Shown: positions 35,500 through 45,015, numbered from the stretch's first letter. The stretch: 64,000 nucleotides of DNA from DATAPD01 sp036265385 (GCA_036265385.1 DATAPD010000045.1:46500-110499); one strand, 5' to 3'. Translations and numbers: made by a program. Notes: generated by a model not told the origin, from the letters alone.

Positions 35500-36045
35500 G
35501 TGGAGAAAGTTTTACAGCCTACCCGGCGCTTGGGGCGCCTCGGTTTTCTCGTGTTGCTATGGGTCCTGGTGACGTTCGGATCCGCGAAGGCCTTACGCGC
35601 AAGCGGCGCCATGCTCAGTTTCATTTGCTTGATTGCCATCCTGATGACTGCCGCTTCGTTTATACCGGGGGCCATGTCTCTCAAACTTACCCCTCAAGGT
35701 TTCACCGTTCGCAATTGGTTTAGAGAGGAATCTTTTCGCTGGACCGACGTTAAGGAATTCAGGCTGATTACTTACCGCTATCTGGGCTTTATACCCGTCC
35801 GTCGTTCGGTCGGCTTCAAGTTTTCGGAGACCTACAAGAGAAATGTGCTTCGCAGGATCGCAAGTGCGATTGTGGCTTTCGACCGCATCTTGCCGGACAA
35901 CTTCGGCATGAAAGCGCAGCAGTTGGTGGTTCTACTGGAATCGGCGCGGCTTCAGGCGCTGGCTGATCCCGCAAACAGCTATGCGATTTCGTCCGACCCC
36001 CTGAATCGCTATGCGATTTCATCGGACCCGATCGTACCGGAATAG
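35500..36045 (+). CDS. Membrane protein with a PH-like domain and C-terminal SYAISSDP repeats
   Basis: 181 residues from a GTG; AGGAGG at 35489-35494 decides this start. Two hydrophobic helices (LGFLVLLWVLVTFGSA and AMLSFICLIAILMTAASFI) are followed by a PH-like beta domain (LKLTPQGFTVRNWFREESFR, WTDVKEFRLI). The C-terminus holds two direct repeats of ten residues (NSYAISSDPL, NRYAISSDPI), also visible as a 30-bp DNA repeat. Function unknown; similar membrane proteins with two helices and a PH-like domain are widespread. Confidence 0.7.
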   Translation: MEKVLQPTRRLGRLGFLVLLWVLVTFGSAKALRASGAMLSFICLIAILMTAASFIPGAMSLKLTPQGFTVRNWFREESFRWTDVKEFRLITYRYLGFIPVRRSVGFKFSETYKRNVLRRIASAIVAFDRILPDNFGMKAQQLVVLLESARLQALADPANSYAISSDPLNRYAISSDPIVPE

Positions 36046-36166
36046 GGCTGCAGTCCAGCCCGGACGCAACTGGCTAGAGCTGATCCTGATCATTCATCGG
36101 CCAGTTCTCTTTTGGGCGAATGCCGGCCAAAAAAGATCTTGCTCGACATTAAACTTCTGAACGCTC

Positions 36167-38515
36167 TTACCGGCTTGCTTCGAGCGCATGAAGCGGCGCC
36201 CAATTACGCGCAGCTGGATAGGGCACATCGCCTTTCAACATCAGCCACAGGATCTGGTTGTAGAGTGCATCGTCTGCGCGATCGGGAGCGCTCAGGTCTA
36301 AACCCTCCGACATGCGCGCCGCTGCCGTGTTCTGCGGATTTTTTTCGTTCAGATCCTGCGTGGGCTTGATGGCGTCAAAAGGCTTCAGGTCGGGTGTCGA
36401 AGCAAACACGTCCGCCAGCGATCGACTGAAGTAATCGAATTTTGAGAGCCGTCCCATTCCGAGTATGTCTTCGATCGCTGAAATCACGTCGGTCGTATTG
36501 ACGAATCGATGCACGGTGCCAGGCCGGCTATAAGCAGAGATCGCGTAGAACGGTGCACGATGGGAATCGACGTGATCGGGGCCGGCCTGCGCGTCATCTT
36601 CGACCACAAAGATCACCGTATCCTTCCAATAGGGAGTTCGCGAGAGCGCCTCGACGATGCGTCCGAGTGCAAGATCATTGTCCGCCATGCATGCGAACGG
36701 TGTGCATTTACCCGGGCGTGCCGCAGTCAGGTGATCCATTGGCAACCACAGAATTTCGAGCTGCGGCATGTTTCCGTCGCGGACAAAACGCTGGAGTTCG
36801 GCGATCCATACGTCGGCGCGCTTTTGGTCTTGAGTCACTAAATCGAATGGGACATAGTCGGGACTTATGTCCGCACCGAGGTCGCGCTGTGTAACGGGCC
36901 AGCCGGGGTTACCTTTGACCATTTCTCCGTAGTCGCGGAAAGTTACGCCAGACCGCTTCGCGAGCGTCCAAAGAAAACCACGCTCGGGCTCGTCACTGTC
37001 TTCACCGTCCACGTCGGAGCGCTTGCCCGCATAGCCCGAGGGTACGACCTTCTCGCCAAAATCAGTCACGTATGCCGCGGTAGACCAGATGTGTCCTTGC
37101 GAGCTGACCTCGGCATTCACGAAGAAACGATCAAACAATCCAAAACGTCGCGCGAGAGCGTGATGATTTGGCGTAGTGCGGATGTCCGGGAAGTAGACAA
37201 GACTGGCTTCTCCATCGCCATCCTTTAAGTCACCGAGCACCTGATCGTACGTGCGGTTCTCTTTGATGATGTAGATCACATGCTTGAATGGAGGATAGCG
37301 TCGCGTTGTGCGGTTCTGATGCCAGTTGTTTGCGGCTTCCACGCGATGCGTAAACGCGGAAAGTTGAGCGGGCGAGATGCCCGACGGCATCAACCGAAGA
37401 CTGCCATTCAACTGGCCGAGCGTATAAGCGTGCGGGTTGCCGTCCGGCCAATTCGTGAGTGGCACCGGTCCGTCCGGGTTGGCATGCGTGCCATGGCCTT
37501 TGCCAGAAAGGATCAGCATCTGAGAACCGAGCTGCGCGACCGCAGTCGGATACCAGTCGGTCGGGATGCGCCCGAGCAAACTGCGGTCGGCCAGATTGAA
37601 GATGGCGATCGCGTTGTTATCGCCTTCCGCGACAAAAAGCTGCTTGCGATCAGAACTGATTTTAAGTGCATTCGGTGTGCTGCCTTCGGGGGGAGCGCCA
37701 GGGGCTGAGTCGTGAAGATAGCCGATCACTTTACGAGTGCGGTTGTCGACGATTGCAACGCGGTCGCTACCGGCAAGCGCAACGTAAAGTCGTGACCCGT
37801 TGATCTCGAGTGCCGACGGATGGCGGCCAACTTCAATGCGTCCGAGATAGGCAAGCTTGCCGTCGGAGAGAATACGAAATTCCGAAACAGTGCTGCCTCC
37901 CCAGGCCGATACGAAAACGTGGCCGTCGTCGCCGCGAATCACCCCGTAGGGATAGTGGTCCGTTGCGAGACGCTGGACGATTTCTCCTGTCACTGCATCT
38001 ACAACTGCAAGATGATCGCCGATGTTCTCCGCCACATAGACGAACTTGCCATTCGGTGCGACTGCTAGACCTGCCGGATAGCTCGTGCCTGTACCATCAG
38101 CTGTCTTCGCCGTGGCTAACTTGTATTGATGGGCGAGTGTTGCCGTGCCATCTTTCCAGGAATAAACGAAGAGCATGTCGGTATTGCCGCCAGAGACATA
38201 CAGTGCCGTGCCGTTAGGTGAAAAGGCAGCGCCGTAGAATGCTCCGTCCTGCAATAACGTCTGGGTTACTTTCCTTGTCTTCAGATCGATGACCTGAATA
38301 CCTTGCTCACGCCAGCCACCGAGCACCACGACAGCCTTGTCGACTTTCGGAGCGATCACCAGATTGAGCGGCATACTGCCCAGTTCGACCGGATCACCTA
38401 CCGCATCGAGACGAACGCCAGTCGGCAAAGGAGAAGTGAAAACCGTCGTCTGGGCGCAACCGAGCGCGCCCAGCATTCCATAAAGAAAAAGAGTTAAGCG
38501 AACGAAACTCTTCAA
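36167..38515 (-). CDS. Secreted YncE-like beta-propeller fused to a phosphoesterase (alkaline phosphatase-like) domain
   Basis: 782 residues. Signal peptide LTLFLYGMLGALGCAQ. Residues about 40-390 form a seven-bladed propeller with repeated patterns such as YPAGLAVAPNGKFVYVAENI, TPNALKISSDRKQLFVAEGD and WYPTAVAQLGSQML. The second half is a phosphoesterase: HVIYIIKENRTYDQVLGDL (metal ligand region), ARRFGLFDRFFVNAEVSSQG, LWLPMDHLTA, VIFVVEDDAQAGPDHVDSHR and FYAISAYSRPGTV. Acid-phosphatase/phospholipase C relatives have this second part. A likely scavenger of phosphate esters outside the cytoplasm; actual substrate not deducible. Confidence 0.92.
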   Translation of the reverse strand: MKSFVRLTLFLYGMLGALGCAQTTVFTSPLPTGVRLDAVGDPVELGSMPLNLVIAPKVDKAVVVLGGWREQGIQVIDLKTRKVTQTLLQDGAFYGAAFSPNGTALYVSGGNTDMLFVYSWKDGTATLAHQYKLATAKTADGTGTSYPAGLAVAPNGKFVYVAENIGDHLAVVDAVTGEIVQRLATDHYPYGVIRGDDGHVFVSAWGGSTVSEFRILSDGKLAYLGRIEVGRHPSALEINGSRLYVALAGSDRVAIVDNRTRKVIGYLHDSAPGAPPEGSTPNALKISSDRKQLFVAEGDNNAIAIFNLADRSLLGRIPTDWYPTAVAQLGSQMLILSGKGHGTHANPDGPVPLTNWPDGNPHAYTLGQLNGSLRLMPSGISPAQLSAFTHRVEAANNWHQNRTTRRYPPFKHVIYIIKENRTYDQVLGDLKDGDGEASLVYFPDIRTTPNHHALARRFGLFDRFFVNAEVSSQGHIWSTAAYVTDFGEKVVPSGYAGKRSDVDGEDSDEPERGFLWTLAKRSGVTFRDYGEMVKGNPGWPVTQRDLGADISPDYVPFDLVTQDQKRADVWIAELQRFVRDGNMPQLEILWLPMDHLTAARPGKCTPFACMADNDLALGRIVEALSRTPYWKDTVIFVVEDDAQAGPDHVDSHRAPFYAISAYSRPGTVHRFVNTTDVISAIEDILGMGRLSKFDYFSRSLADVFASTPDLKPFDAIKPTQDLNEKNPQNTAAARMSEGLDLSAPDRADDALYNQILWLMLKGDVPYPAARNWAPLHALEASR

Positions 38516-38653
38516 ATGTGCGTCCTCACATGATGATCGCGATGAGCCACGTAGGGATTATCATTCGGGTCGCGGCCTATTGTTGTTCCGAATCTATCAG
38601 ACCTTACGAACGCCAAAAAGTAAGCGGGGTTTGCTAAAAGTTTGGAGGAAGAG

Positions 38654-39373
38654 ATGCGGCTTAAAGGAAAAGTGGCCTTGGTAACGGGTGCATCGCGGGG
38701 CATCGGTTTCGCCGTAGCAGAGTTGTTCGCGCGAGAAGGCGGGATTGTCTATGCCGGTAGCTCAAGCAATCCGCCTGGCATTTTTTCGTCTGGCGTGAAA
38801 GGAGTAGAACTAGATGTCGCGAAAGAAGACCACTGGAAGCGAGTGGTCAACGATATCCTGAAGGCGCACGGCAAGCTGGATGTCCTGGTGAATAACGCCG
38901 GCATTGCTGTTTACGATGCTGTCCACGACTGCACTACCGAAAATTGGCGTAGGGTTCTGGGAGTGAATCAGGATGGTTGCTTCTTCGGGATGCGAGAAGT
39001 GATTCCGCACATGAAGGCGCGACGATCTGGTTCCATCATCAATGTCTCTTCGATCTGGGGGACCGCTGCAGTGGCTGGCGCGCACGCGTATCATGCGAGC
39101 AAAGGTGCGATGGTGATGATGTCGAAGAACGCGGCCATCACTTATGCCAGCGACGGGATTCGCGTGAACTCAATCCATCCGGGCTTTATCGATACGCCGC
39201 TGACACAATCTCAGGATCCAGCAATCAACGCGAGTGTGATCGGCCTGACTCCGATGAAGCGCGCGGGCACTCCCCTTGAAATTGCGAACGGTTGTCTTTT
39301 CCTTGCCTCCGATGAATCCAGCTTTATGACGGGCGCGGAACTGGTGATTGACGGAGGATACCTGGCTCAGTGA
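38654..39373 (+). CDS. Short-chain dehydrogenase/reductase
   Basis: 239 residues from the ATG at 38654, with GGAGGAAGAG just upstream (the TTG 12 bp before is less likely). Cofactor motif VTGASRGIGFAVAEL, NNAGIAVYD, catalytic Ser in INVSSIWGTAAVAG, Tyr/Lys in AYHASKGAM, and the end SFMTGAELVIDGGY. A classical SDR of the glucose-dehydrogenase/FabG-like group. The absence of an acidic residue right after strand two (YAGSSSNP) points to NADP rather than NAD. Substrate unknown. The upstream gap is shared divergently with the phosphoesterase gene. Confidence 0.93.
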   Translation: MRLKGKVALVTGASRGIGFAVAELFAREGGIVYAGSSSNPPGIFSSGVKGVELDVAKEDHWKRVVNDILKAHGKLDVLVNNAGIAVYDAVHDCTTENWRRVLGVNQDGCFFGMREVIPHMKARRSGSIINVSSIWGTAAVAGAHAYHASKGAMVMMSKNAAITYASDGIRVNSIHPGFIDTPLTQSQDPAINASVIGLTPMKRAGTPLEIANGCLFLASDESSFMTGAELVIDGGYLAQ

Positions 39374-39475
39374 TTTGAACTTTGTTCTTCTGAAGCGCCG
39401 TAGCTGGCAGCTCGTTATTGACAAGTTCTCTGTAGTTGCGCGCGACTTGTACCTACGCTCTAATACGTAATCCTT

Positions 39476-40648
39476 ATGACCATTTCTCTTCGCCATCTGC
39501 TGTGGGTCTTCCTTCTTTCGCTGCTTCCAGTCGCTGCATTCAACGATGTCCCAAAGAGCAGGTATCTTCTATTCGTCGGTACCTATACTGAGAAGCAAAG
39601 CAAAGGCATTTACGCGTATCGCTTCGATGCTGCAACCGCTGAAATGACGCCTTTAGGCCTTGCCGCGGAAACGAGCAATCCCTCGTTTCTTGCGATTCAC
39701 CCGAGTCACCGTTTCCTATATGCGGTCAACGAAGTTCAGAAATATAAAGATGCGAAAAGCGGAGGCGTGACAGCGTTCGCCATCGATGATCAGAAAGGAA
39801 AAAGCCAGACCGGGAAATTGCAACTCCTGAATGAAGTCGCCTCGCGCGGAGCCGACCCCTGCTATATCGCGTTTGACAAAACTGGAAAGTGGGTTCTGGT
39901 CGCAAACTACACGGGAGGCAGCGTGGCGGTATTTCCGGTACAACCGGATGGCCACATCGGAGAATCTTCGGCTTTTGTTCAGCACACCGGGTCGAGCGTC
40001 AATCGCGAGCGCCAGGAAGGTCCGCACGCGCACTGGATCGAGACCACGCCCGACAATCGTTTCGCGATCGCTGTTGACCTGGGCCTTGACGAGCTACTCA
40101 TTTATCGCTTCGATGCAAAGAACGGATCGCTAACACCGAACGACCCTCCTTATGCGAAGCTCGATCCAGGAGAGGGCCCTCGTCACCTCACCTTTCATCC
40201 GAATGGCAGGTTTGCATATGTGGTGAATGAATTGAAATCCAGCGTCACCACTTTTAGTTTTGATTCCGGCCACGGCGCGTTCCAGAAGTTAGGAACAATT
40301 TCAACTCTCCCCAAGGGTTTTTCCGGGAGCAATGACACCGCCGAAATCGCGGTCCATCCCAGCGGGAAGTTTCTCTTCGCATCGAACCGCGGACACGACA
40401 CAATTGCGGTCTTCTCTATTGACAGTAAAACGGGCACCCTAACGCTGACGGACCACTTCTCAACCCAAGGCAAAACACCGCGGAATTTTGAGATCGACCC
40501 TACCGGCAAGTTCCTGTTCGTAGCGAATCAAGATACGAATAACATCGTGGTGTTTCAGATCGATCAGAACACCGGACGATTAACCGCCACGAAGCAGACC
40601 ATCAGTGCTCCCTCACCCGTATGCCTGACGTTTTTGGCTCTCGATTGA
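39476..40648 (+). CDS. Secreted lactonase-family (6-phosphogluconolactonase-like) beta-propeller
   Basis: 390 residues with a signal peptide (LLWVFLLSLLPVAAF). Seven-bladed lactonase pattern: YLLFVGTYTEKQSKGIYAYR, PSFLAIHPSHRFLYAVNEV, GADPCYIAFDKTGKWVLVAN, EGPHAHWIETTPDNRFAIAV, GEGPRHLTFHPNGRFAYVVN, AEIAVHPSGKFLFASNRGHD and TPRNFEIDPTGKFLFVANQD. Cytoplasmic Pgl-like members hydrolyse 6-phosphogluconolactone; this exported one would meet unphosphorylated sugar lactones such as those made by the exported sugar dehydrogenases of this window. That link is inferred. Confidence 0.93.
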   Translation: MTISLRHLLWVFLLSLLPVAAFNDVPKSRYLLFVGTYTEKQSKGIYAYRFDAATAEMTPLGLAAETSNPSFLAIHPSHRFLYAVNEVQKYKDAKSGGVTAFAIDDQKGKSQTGKLQLLNEVASRGADPCYIAFDKTGKWVLVANYTGGSVAVFPVQPDGHIGESSAFVQHTGSSVNRERQEGPHAHWIETTPDNRFAIAVDLGLDELLIYRFDAKNGSLTPNDPPYAKLDPGEGPRHLTFHPNGRFAYVVNELKSSVTTFSFDSGHGAFQKLGTISTLPKGFSGSNDTAEIAVHPSGKFLFASNRGHDTIAVFSIDSKTGTLTLTDHFSTQGKTPRNFEIDPTGKFLFVANQDTNNIVVFQIDQNTGRLTATKQTISAPSPVCLTFLALD

Positions 40649-40746
40649 TTCATTAGCGATTGATCACGCTCGTTGACGGTCGGGAGTCAAAAAGGATTGG
40701 CGACGATGCGATGATGTGCCTTTGTCGGTTTGTCGCGAGACTCAAC

Positions 40747-41064
40747 TTACGCTGTTTTCGCCACTGCGATCGGCGCCCGCGTGATCCGCGAAAGAGCCTC
40801 GTTCACGTCAAATACTTTCGCCCGCACATTCTTGATTCCCATCGAATCGAGGCGTGGGAGGTGCTCCTTCAGGAAGTTATTTGCAGATGGTTCATCGGTG
40901 AACAGGTAAACGCCGCCGCAATCGCCAGTGCGGCTGTTTTCGGTCCAGATTTTCCACTCCATACTAGGTGTTTCGTTCGAGAGGTGAGCCAGATCGCTGG
41001 CCTTCTTTGTGAAATCCTCGCCCCAAGGGCCATGACTCGGAAAATCAATCTGCAGTAGTGTCAT
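40747..41064 (-). CDS. YdhR-type putative monooxygenase
   Basis: 105 residues. Ferredoxin-like dimeric fold pattern: MTLLQIDFPSHGPWGEDF, LAHLSNETPSMEWKIWTENS, GGVYLFTDEPSANNFLKEHL, and VRAKVFDVNEALSRITRAP. These segments match the family of E. coli YdhR, which is thought to act on aromatic compounds; direct activity is not proven. Convergent with the lactonase gene. Confidence 0.88.
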   Translation of the reverse strand: MTLLQIDFPSHGPWGEDFTKKASDLAHLSNETPSMEWKIWTENSRTGDCGGVYLFTDEPSANNFLKEHLPRLDSMGIKNVRAKVFDVNEALSRITRAPIAVAKTA

Positions 41065-41351
41065 CGTATCTCCACCGTTATCTTAAATAGTTCTGCGTCA
41101 CGTTGGAGGCGTTTGCACCTGAAATTCGTGAAAGTTCATACAAGTTGACGCTTGGATATGACATCAATTCCTTCGAGGAAGCAATGAGGGACTGCGAGAA
41201 TTATGGATCACTAATTATCTGTCGCAAGGACGACCGTGACAACAATTTGACGATCTGTTAACGATCAATAGACAATCGCGCGCCAACCTCTTTCTAACCT
41301 CTAATCTCTGAAGGTTTTCGACAGACACTCCACTTCGCCGAAGGAGGTCCG

Positions 41352-42764
41352 ATGTCGAGACCACAAAGTTTGTCTTACCTTTTCGTCGCGGTGCCGTTTC
41401 TACTTGTAGGCGCGATCGCGATCAGTTACTCCTCACCCGGAAGCATGCGGGGTTCCCGCCAGAACTCCGCGATCCTCAATGCGGTCCAGAAAGTCGAGAA
41501 TGGTGAGCAGGTCTTTCGCTTTGACACATTTGGCGATGAGACGTTCTGGGGAGACACGCTAAAGCTACATCAGGCTATCGAAGGCGCGAAGCTGGGTGGT
41601 ATTGGTCCAGGAGTAAGTCCCAAGACCGCTCTCGCCGTCGGCCTGAAGGTAGATATTGATGCGCTTCCCCGGAACTTGCTAGACCAAATTGAGAAGGGTC
41701 GCGTGAATCTCGACGATCCGGCTGTGACGCTCGCTCTACTTAAGTTAAATGCTGTAGTCGGCGTGACCGGATTTTTTAACTCGTCTGGCACCCTGAAGTC
41801 CGTCGGAATTCAATGTGCACTATGCCATTCCACGGTGGACAATTCAAACCCTTCGCTTTGCGTTGGGCAAGTCACGCCAAACCCCGGCACTGGTTGCATC
41901 GGGCATCGTTTAGATGGATGGCCTAATCGTGATCTAAATGTGGGCGGCATCATCGCATTAGCACCTAATTTGACTGCCATTGCTGACTTACTCTCCACGG
42001 ACCAGAACACTGTTCGAAAGGTGCTTAACAGCTGGGGACCGGGGAAGTTCGATGCCGAACTCCCGCTTGACGGAAAAGCGTTCAACCCTCAACAGGTGTC
42101 GGATGGTGTCGTTACGGGCACCAACGTATCTGGGGCATCGCTGATTCCTCCGGCGTTTGGCCTGGGAGGAGTAAATCTTCACACCTGGATCGGATGGGGG
42201 TCCGTTCCGCACTGGAATGCCTTCGTAGCTAACCTCGAGATGCATGGGAAAGGCAGGTTCTTCGATCCTCGCCTGAATAATGCTGAGCAATTTCCAATCG
42301 CCGCAGCACATGGATTTGGAGACTTGCCACACATCAATCCCGATGATGATCTGATCACTTCAAAACTTGCTTCGCTGCAGCTCTACCAGTTGGCAATTCC
42401 GGCACCCGACTCAACCTTGCCTTTCGACAAAGCCGCTGCTGCTCGGGGCGATGAGTTATTCAGCGGGAAAGCCGGCTGCAACAGCTGCCATGTAGAACCG
42501 GTGTGGACTGAGCCGGGTTGGAATCTCCACCAACCGAGCGAAGTTTGCGTTGACAGTTTTCAGGCTAATCGTGGTCCCGATATGCGTTATCGCACGTCAC
42601 CAATAGGTGCGTTGTCGACTCACCTTAAGGGTGGTTTTTACCACGATGGCCGCTTTGCCGACTTGAACGCGGTCGTCGATCACTACAACACCTGTATGAA
42701 TCTGGGACTTACGGCAGGAGAAAAGAGCGACCTCATCCAGTATCTCTTGAGCCTTAAGTTCTAA
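41352..42764 (+). CDS. Exported diheme cytochrome c, cytochrome c peroxidase-like
   Basis: 470 residues; AAGGAGG precedes the ATG. N-terminal signal/anchor LFVAVPFLLVGAIAISY. Two heme c sites: CALCH (155-159) and CNSCH (376-380). The second half has the form of a cytochrome c peroxidase/MauG-like domain (ARGDELFSGKAGCNSCH, RYRTSPIGALSTHLKGGFYHDGRFADLNAVVDHY), the last stretch being typical of that family. Methionines suited as axial ligands are few, so peroxidase or electron-donor role is open. 98 bp before the secreted protein at 42863 and likely in one transcript with it. Confidence 0.9.
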   Translation: MSRPQSLSYLFVAVPFLLVGAIAISYSSPGSMRGSRQNSAILNAVQKVENGEQVFRFDTFGDETFWGDTLKLHQAIEGAKLGGIGPGVSPKTALAVGLKVDIDALPRNLLDQIEKGRVNLDDPAVTLALLKLNAVVGVTGFFNSSGTLKSVGIQCALCHSTVDNSNPSLCVGQVTPNPGTGCIGHRLDGWPNRDLNVGGIIALAPNLTAIADLLSTDQNTVRKVLNSWGPGKFDAELPLDGKAFNPQQVSDGVVTGTNVSGASLIPPAFGLGGVNLHTWIGWGSVPHWNAFVANLEMHGKGRFFDPRLNNAEQFPIAAAHGFGDLPHINPDDDLITSKLASLQLYQLAIPAPDSTLPFDKAAAARGDELFSGKAGCNSCHVEPVWTEPGWNLHQPSEVCVDSFQANRGPDMRYRTSPIGALSTHLKGGFYHDGRFADLNAVVDHYNTCMNLGLTAGEKSDLIQYLLSLKF

Positions 42765-42862
42765 AGCCAAATAGATCGGCGCAGTCTGACCGTAGCACAG
42801 GCACGGCACAGGCTTTGTGCGCCCATAAAACCGATCGCCCCTCGGAGATCAGGAGTAACAAT

Positions 42863-43738
42863 ATGAGATATACGCAAGTTCAAACTCACAACCCTCGACA
42901 AATTATCTTTGGCAAACTTTGGCCTCTGGTCGCAATTACTACCATTGTGCTCATTGTGAGCACCAACACCTCGGCCCAGTTGGCGAAAAATCAGACCAAC
43001 GGCTTCGGCAACAACCGATTGGTCACATTCACCTATCTTCAAAATTTCGATTGCGTCGATCAGCCCACGCTGGATTTGGACTTCAACGGTATTCAGGCAC
43101 AATCAGACCCCAACGAAATGCAAACTCCGATTTGCCAGGCGGTAACTGAATCCACGCAAGATCCAAGCGGTGCAGACATCAAGCACACCGCTCACCTGTA
43201 CGTGTTTATTCCAATGTTCTCAGTCGACAACGACACGAATCCAAGTGATGCCATGCCTTGTCCGAGCGGCGGAAGGCCGGGAGAACTTTGTGGGGCGGCA
43301 TTGGGGGAGGCGCTGATAAAGTTCTTTGGATTTGTTCCAGAAGCTTGGAAGACGCATCCTGCCGTTCCAACACAGTGTCCTGACCCGAACAATCCAGTAC
43401 CAGGCACATGCACGATGCATGCGTCATCAGTCGACTTGTCCGTAACATTATCTGCCCTCGGCAAGACAGGCGCTCCAACGATGCCGATCTTCGTCCCAAC
43501 GCCAAATCACGACCATGTTGTGGACAACAGTCGCGTGAACACCACGCCGATATGGTGGGAGGTCAGGCCGGTGCTGATACTCGACCAGAGCGACTGGCCG
43601 GCCGCGGATGGCAGCAGCGGCATCACTTCATCCAAGGCGATGGATGATGCCGAGTCTGCGGGCAGAGCGATCGAAGTGGGATCGAACTTTTTCCTCTTCT
43701 TCAGCTCTCGCTTGTCGGCACATGAGGGGCACCACTGA
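42863..43738 (+). CDS. Secreted protein of unknown function, paralog of 58515-59363
   Basis: 291 residues from the ATG at 42863, with AGGAG 7 bp upstream. Signal peptide LWPLVAITTIVLIVSTNTSAQ. Core marks shared with the copy at 58.5 kb: GFGNNRLVTFTYLQNFDCV, IQAQSDPNEMQTPIC, FIPMFSVDNDTNPSDAMPC, LCGAALGEALIKFFG, PAVPTQCPDPNNPVPGTCTM, HASSVDLS, VPTPNHDHVV and SNFFLFFSSRLSAHEGHH. Cysteines and the histidine-containing NHDH/HEGHH parts are conserved between the two, suggesting disulphides and a metal site. Encoded after a diheme cytochrome, which hints at a redox context. Confidence 0.8.
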   Translation: MRYTQVQTHNPRQIIFGKLWPLVAITTIVLIVSTNTSAQLAKNQTNGFGNNRLVTFTYLQNFDCVDQPTLDLDFNGIQAQSDPNEMQTPICQAVTESTQDPSGADIKHTAHLYVFIPMFSVDNDTNPSDAMPCPSGGRPGELCGAALGEALIKFFGFVPEAWKTHPAVPTQCPDPNNPVPGTCTMHASSVDLSVTLSALGKTGAPTMPIFVPTPNHDHVVDNSRVNTTPIWWEVRPVLILDQSDWPAADGSSGITSSKAMDDAESAGRAIEVGSNFFLFFSSRLSAHEGHH

Positions 43739-43861
43739 GCAATTTCAGGCGGCATTTGCGCACACGTTTGATTCGCGCGAGTGCCGTCAGTGGTTTTAGT
43801 GTGCAGGCGCCCTCGGCATCAGGTCGACAAATCTGCACTTAATTTGTGGAAAAGTCTTCTA

Positions 43862-44494
43862 TTACTCTCTGACACAGCGAACAGAGAATGCTTCTTTCTT
43901 TTCGCCACCACCCGTTTGGCGATGGAGGGCTTGACCGCCTTTACCGAAGTTGTAGAACCATCCATTGGCTGCGTCGATCTCGGATGCTGTCCAGTAGAAT
44001 CCGTGAGCTTCCAATCGTGCATACTGGCCATCGACCGAGCGTCCGCCACCTAGCACGGCATTGAATCCCGAAGTGCCTCCGGTTAGTAACGCTTTGTAGG
44101 CGGCCTTACCCTGATCTTCGGAATCGGCGCTGACGCCCCGGTAGTGCTTTGCTAACTGCCGCCATTGATCGTCGCTTGGAAGGCGCCATCCGCCTCCCAA
44201 AGATTGACACGCTTGCCGCGCTGCTTCCCAGGTGTACAAACGGCCATAATGGCGACAGTTTGCGTCCCCGTCGGCATAGCAATAAGAGGATGGAGTGGCG
44301 ACGTCCAGATTCTGTGTCATCCACTGTTTGCCGTCAGCCATGCGCTTGGAAGGATACGTTGTGCCAGATGTTTTCTGTGCCTGCATGGGAGGACTTTGCA
44401 ACAGGATGACGATAAACAAGGTGGCTAGGCCTAGGGCTAATGTTTGGACAATCGATACGTGAGCAGGCGGGATTATGGGCTTGAAGCTGTTCAT
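43862..44494 (-). CDS. Exported FISUMP-type (Fib_succ_major) domain protein
   Basis: 210 residues from the ATG at 44494 (a longer reading is possible). Hydrophobic signal VQTLALGLATLFIVILLQSP. The domain is the Fibrobacter succinogenes major paralogous type: MADGKQWMTQNLDVATP, SYCYADGDANCRHYGRLYTW, CQSLGGGWRLPSDDQWRQLA, GFYWTASEIDAANGWFYNF and KKEAFSVRCVRE. C-type-lectin-like fold is expected. Role unknown; such domains occur on cell-surface proteins. It is read toward the secreted protein at 42863 (convergent). Confidence 0.85.
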   Translation of the reverse strand: MNSFKPIIPPAHVSIVQTLALGLATLFIVILLQSPPMQAQKTSGTTYPSKRMADGKQWMTQNLDVATPSSYCYADGDANCRHYGRLYTWEAARQACQSLGGGWRLPSDDQWRQLAKHYRGVSADSEDQGKAAYKALLTGGTSGFNAVLGGGRSVDGQYARLEAHGFYWTASEIDAANGWFYNFGKGGQALHRQTGGGEKKEAFSVRCVRE

Positions 44495-44583
44495 AACAAT
44501 TCCGCTGAATCGGCCAGAGTACGTAATCAAGTTGTGGTCACCCACGCCTGCAACTGGGTCTTCTACTTACCAAAGAAGACTTC

Positions 44584-45015
44584 TTATCTATTCTTGAAAA
44601 TGACCCAAAGGACAATGCAAGCCATGATCCCAAGAGCCGCCGCGAAGAGCTTTAATCAATCCCAACGTGGCCGAAGCGCAGCCAATCCGATTAGGACTGA
44701 AAGATAGTGATCCTCCTTCTCCAGAAATCGTATCGCAGACCACCACTTTTCATAGTCGTCACGAGAGTCATGAATGGTTTGCTTGTAGGCGTTGGCGACT
44801 TTCGCGGCGATCTTCTTTTCATATCTATCTTGCTCGTACTCACGATCGAACTTCTCAGAAACATCCATGATGTCTGGGAGCGTCCATCCACTTTCCGTGA
44901 AGTACAGCATCTTCCGCTCCGTTTCTGAAAGCGGGACACCACCACGTTCTGCTTCGAAGACGATTTTGGAAATCAGGAATTCCTTGGCGTCACGAGCATT
45001 GTCAAACTCGTTCAT
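44584..45015 (-). pseudogene. Unknown protein split by an in-frame TGA before its C-terminal membrane helix
   Basis: The open frame 45015-44656 gives 119 residues (SETERKMLYFTESGWTLPDI is the most characteristic part) and ends RPRWD-TGA at 44656-44658. The same frame goes on after the stop with 23 codons to a TAA at 44584, reading LKLFAAALGIMACIVLW and VIFKNR, which is a perfect single membrane helix with a basic end. A one-base change TGG to TGA would explain this. I remember related acidobacterial proteins as having such a C-terminal helix. It may be a pseudogene or a truncated but functional soluble form; readthrough is possible but unproven. Confidence 0.6.

Noticed and set aside
44656..44658. 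Selenocysteine insertion at the TGA
   Set aside because: The flanking residues give no selenoprotein context and no hairpin suited as SECIS was evident; a Trp to stop change is simpler.
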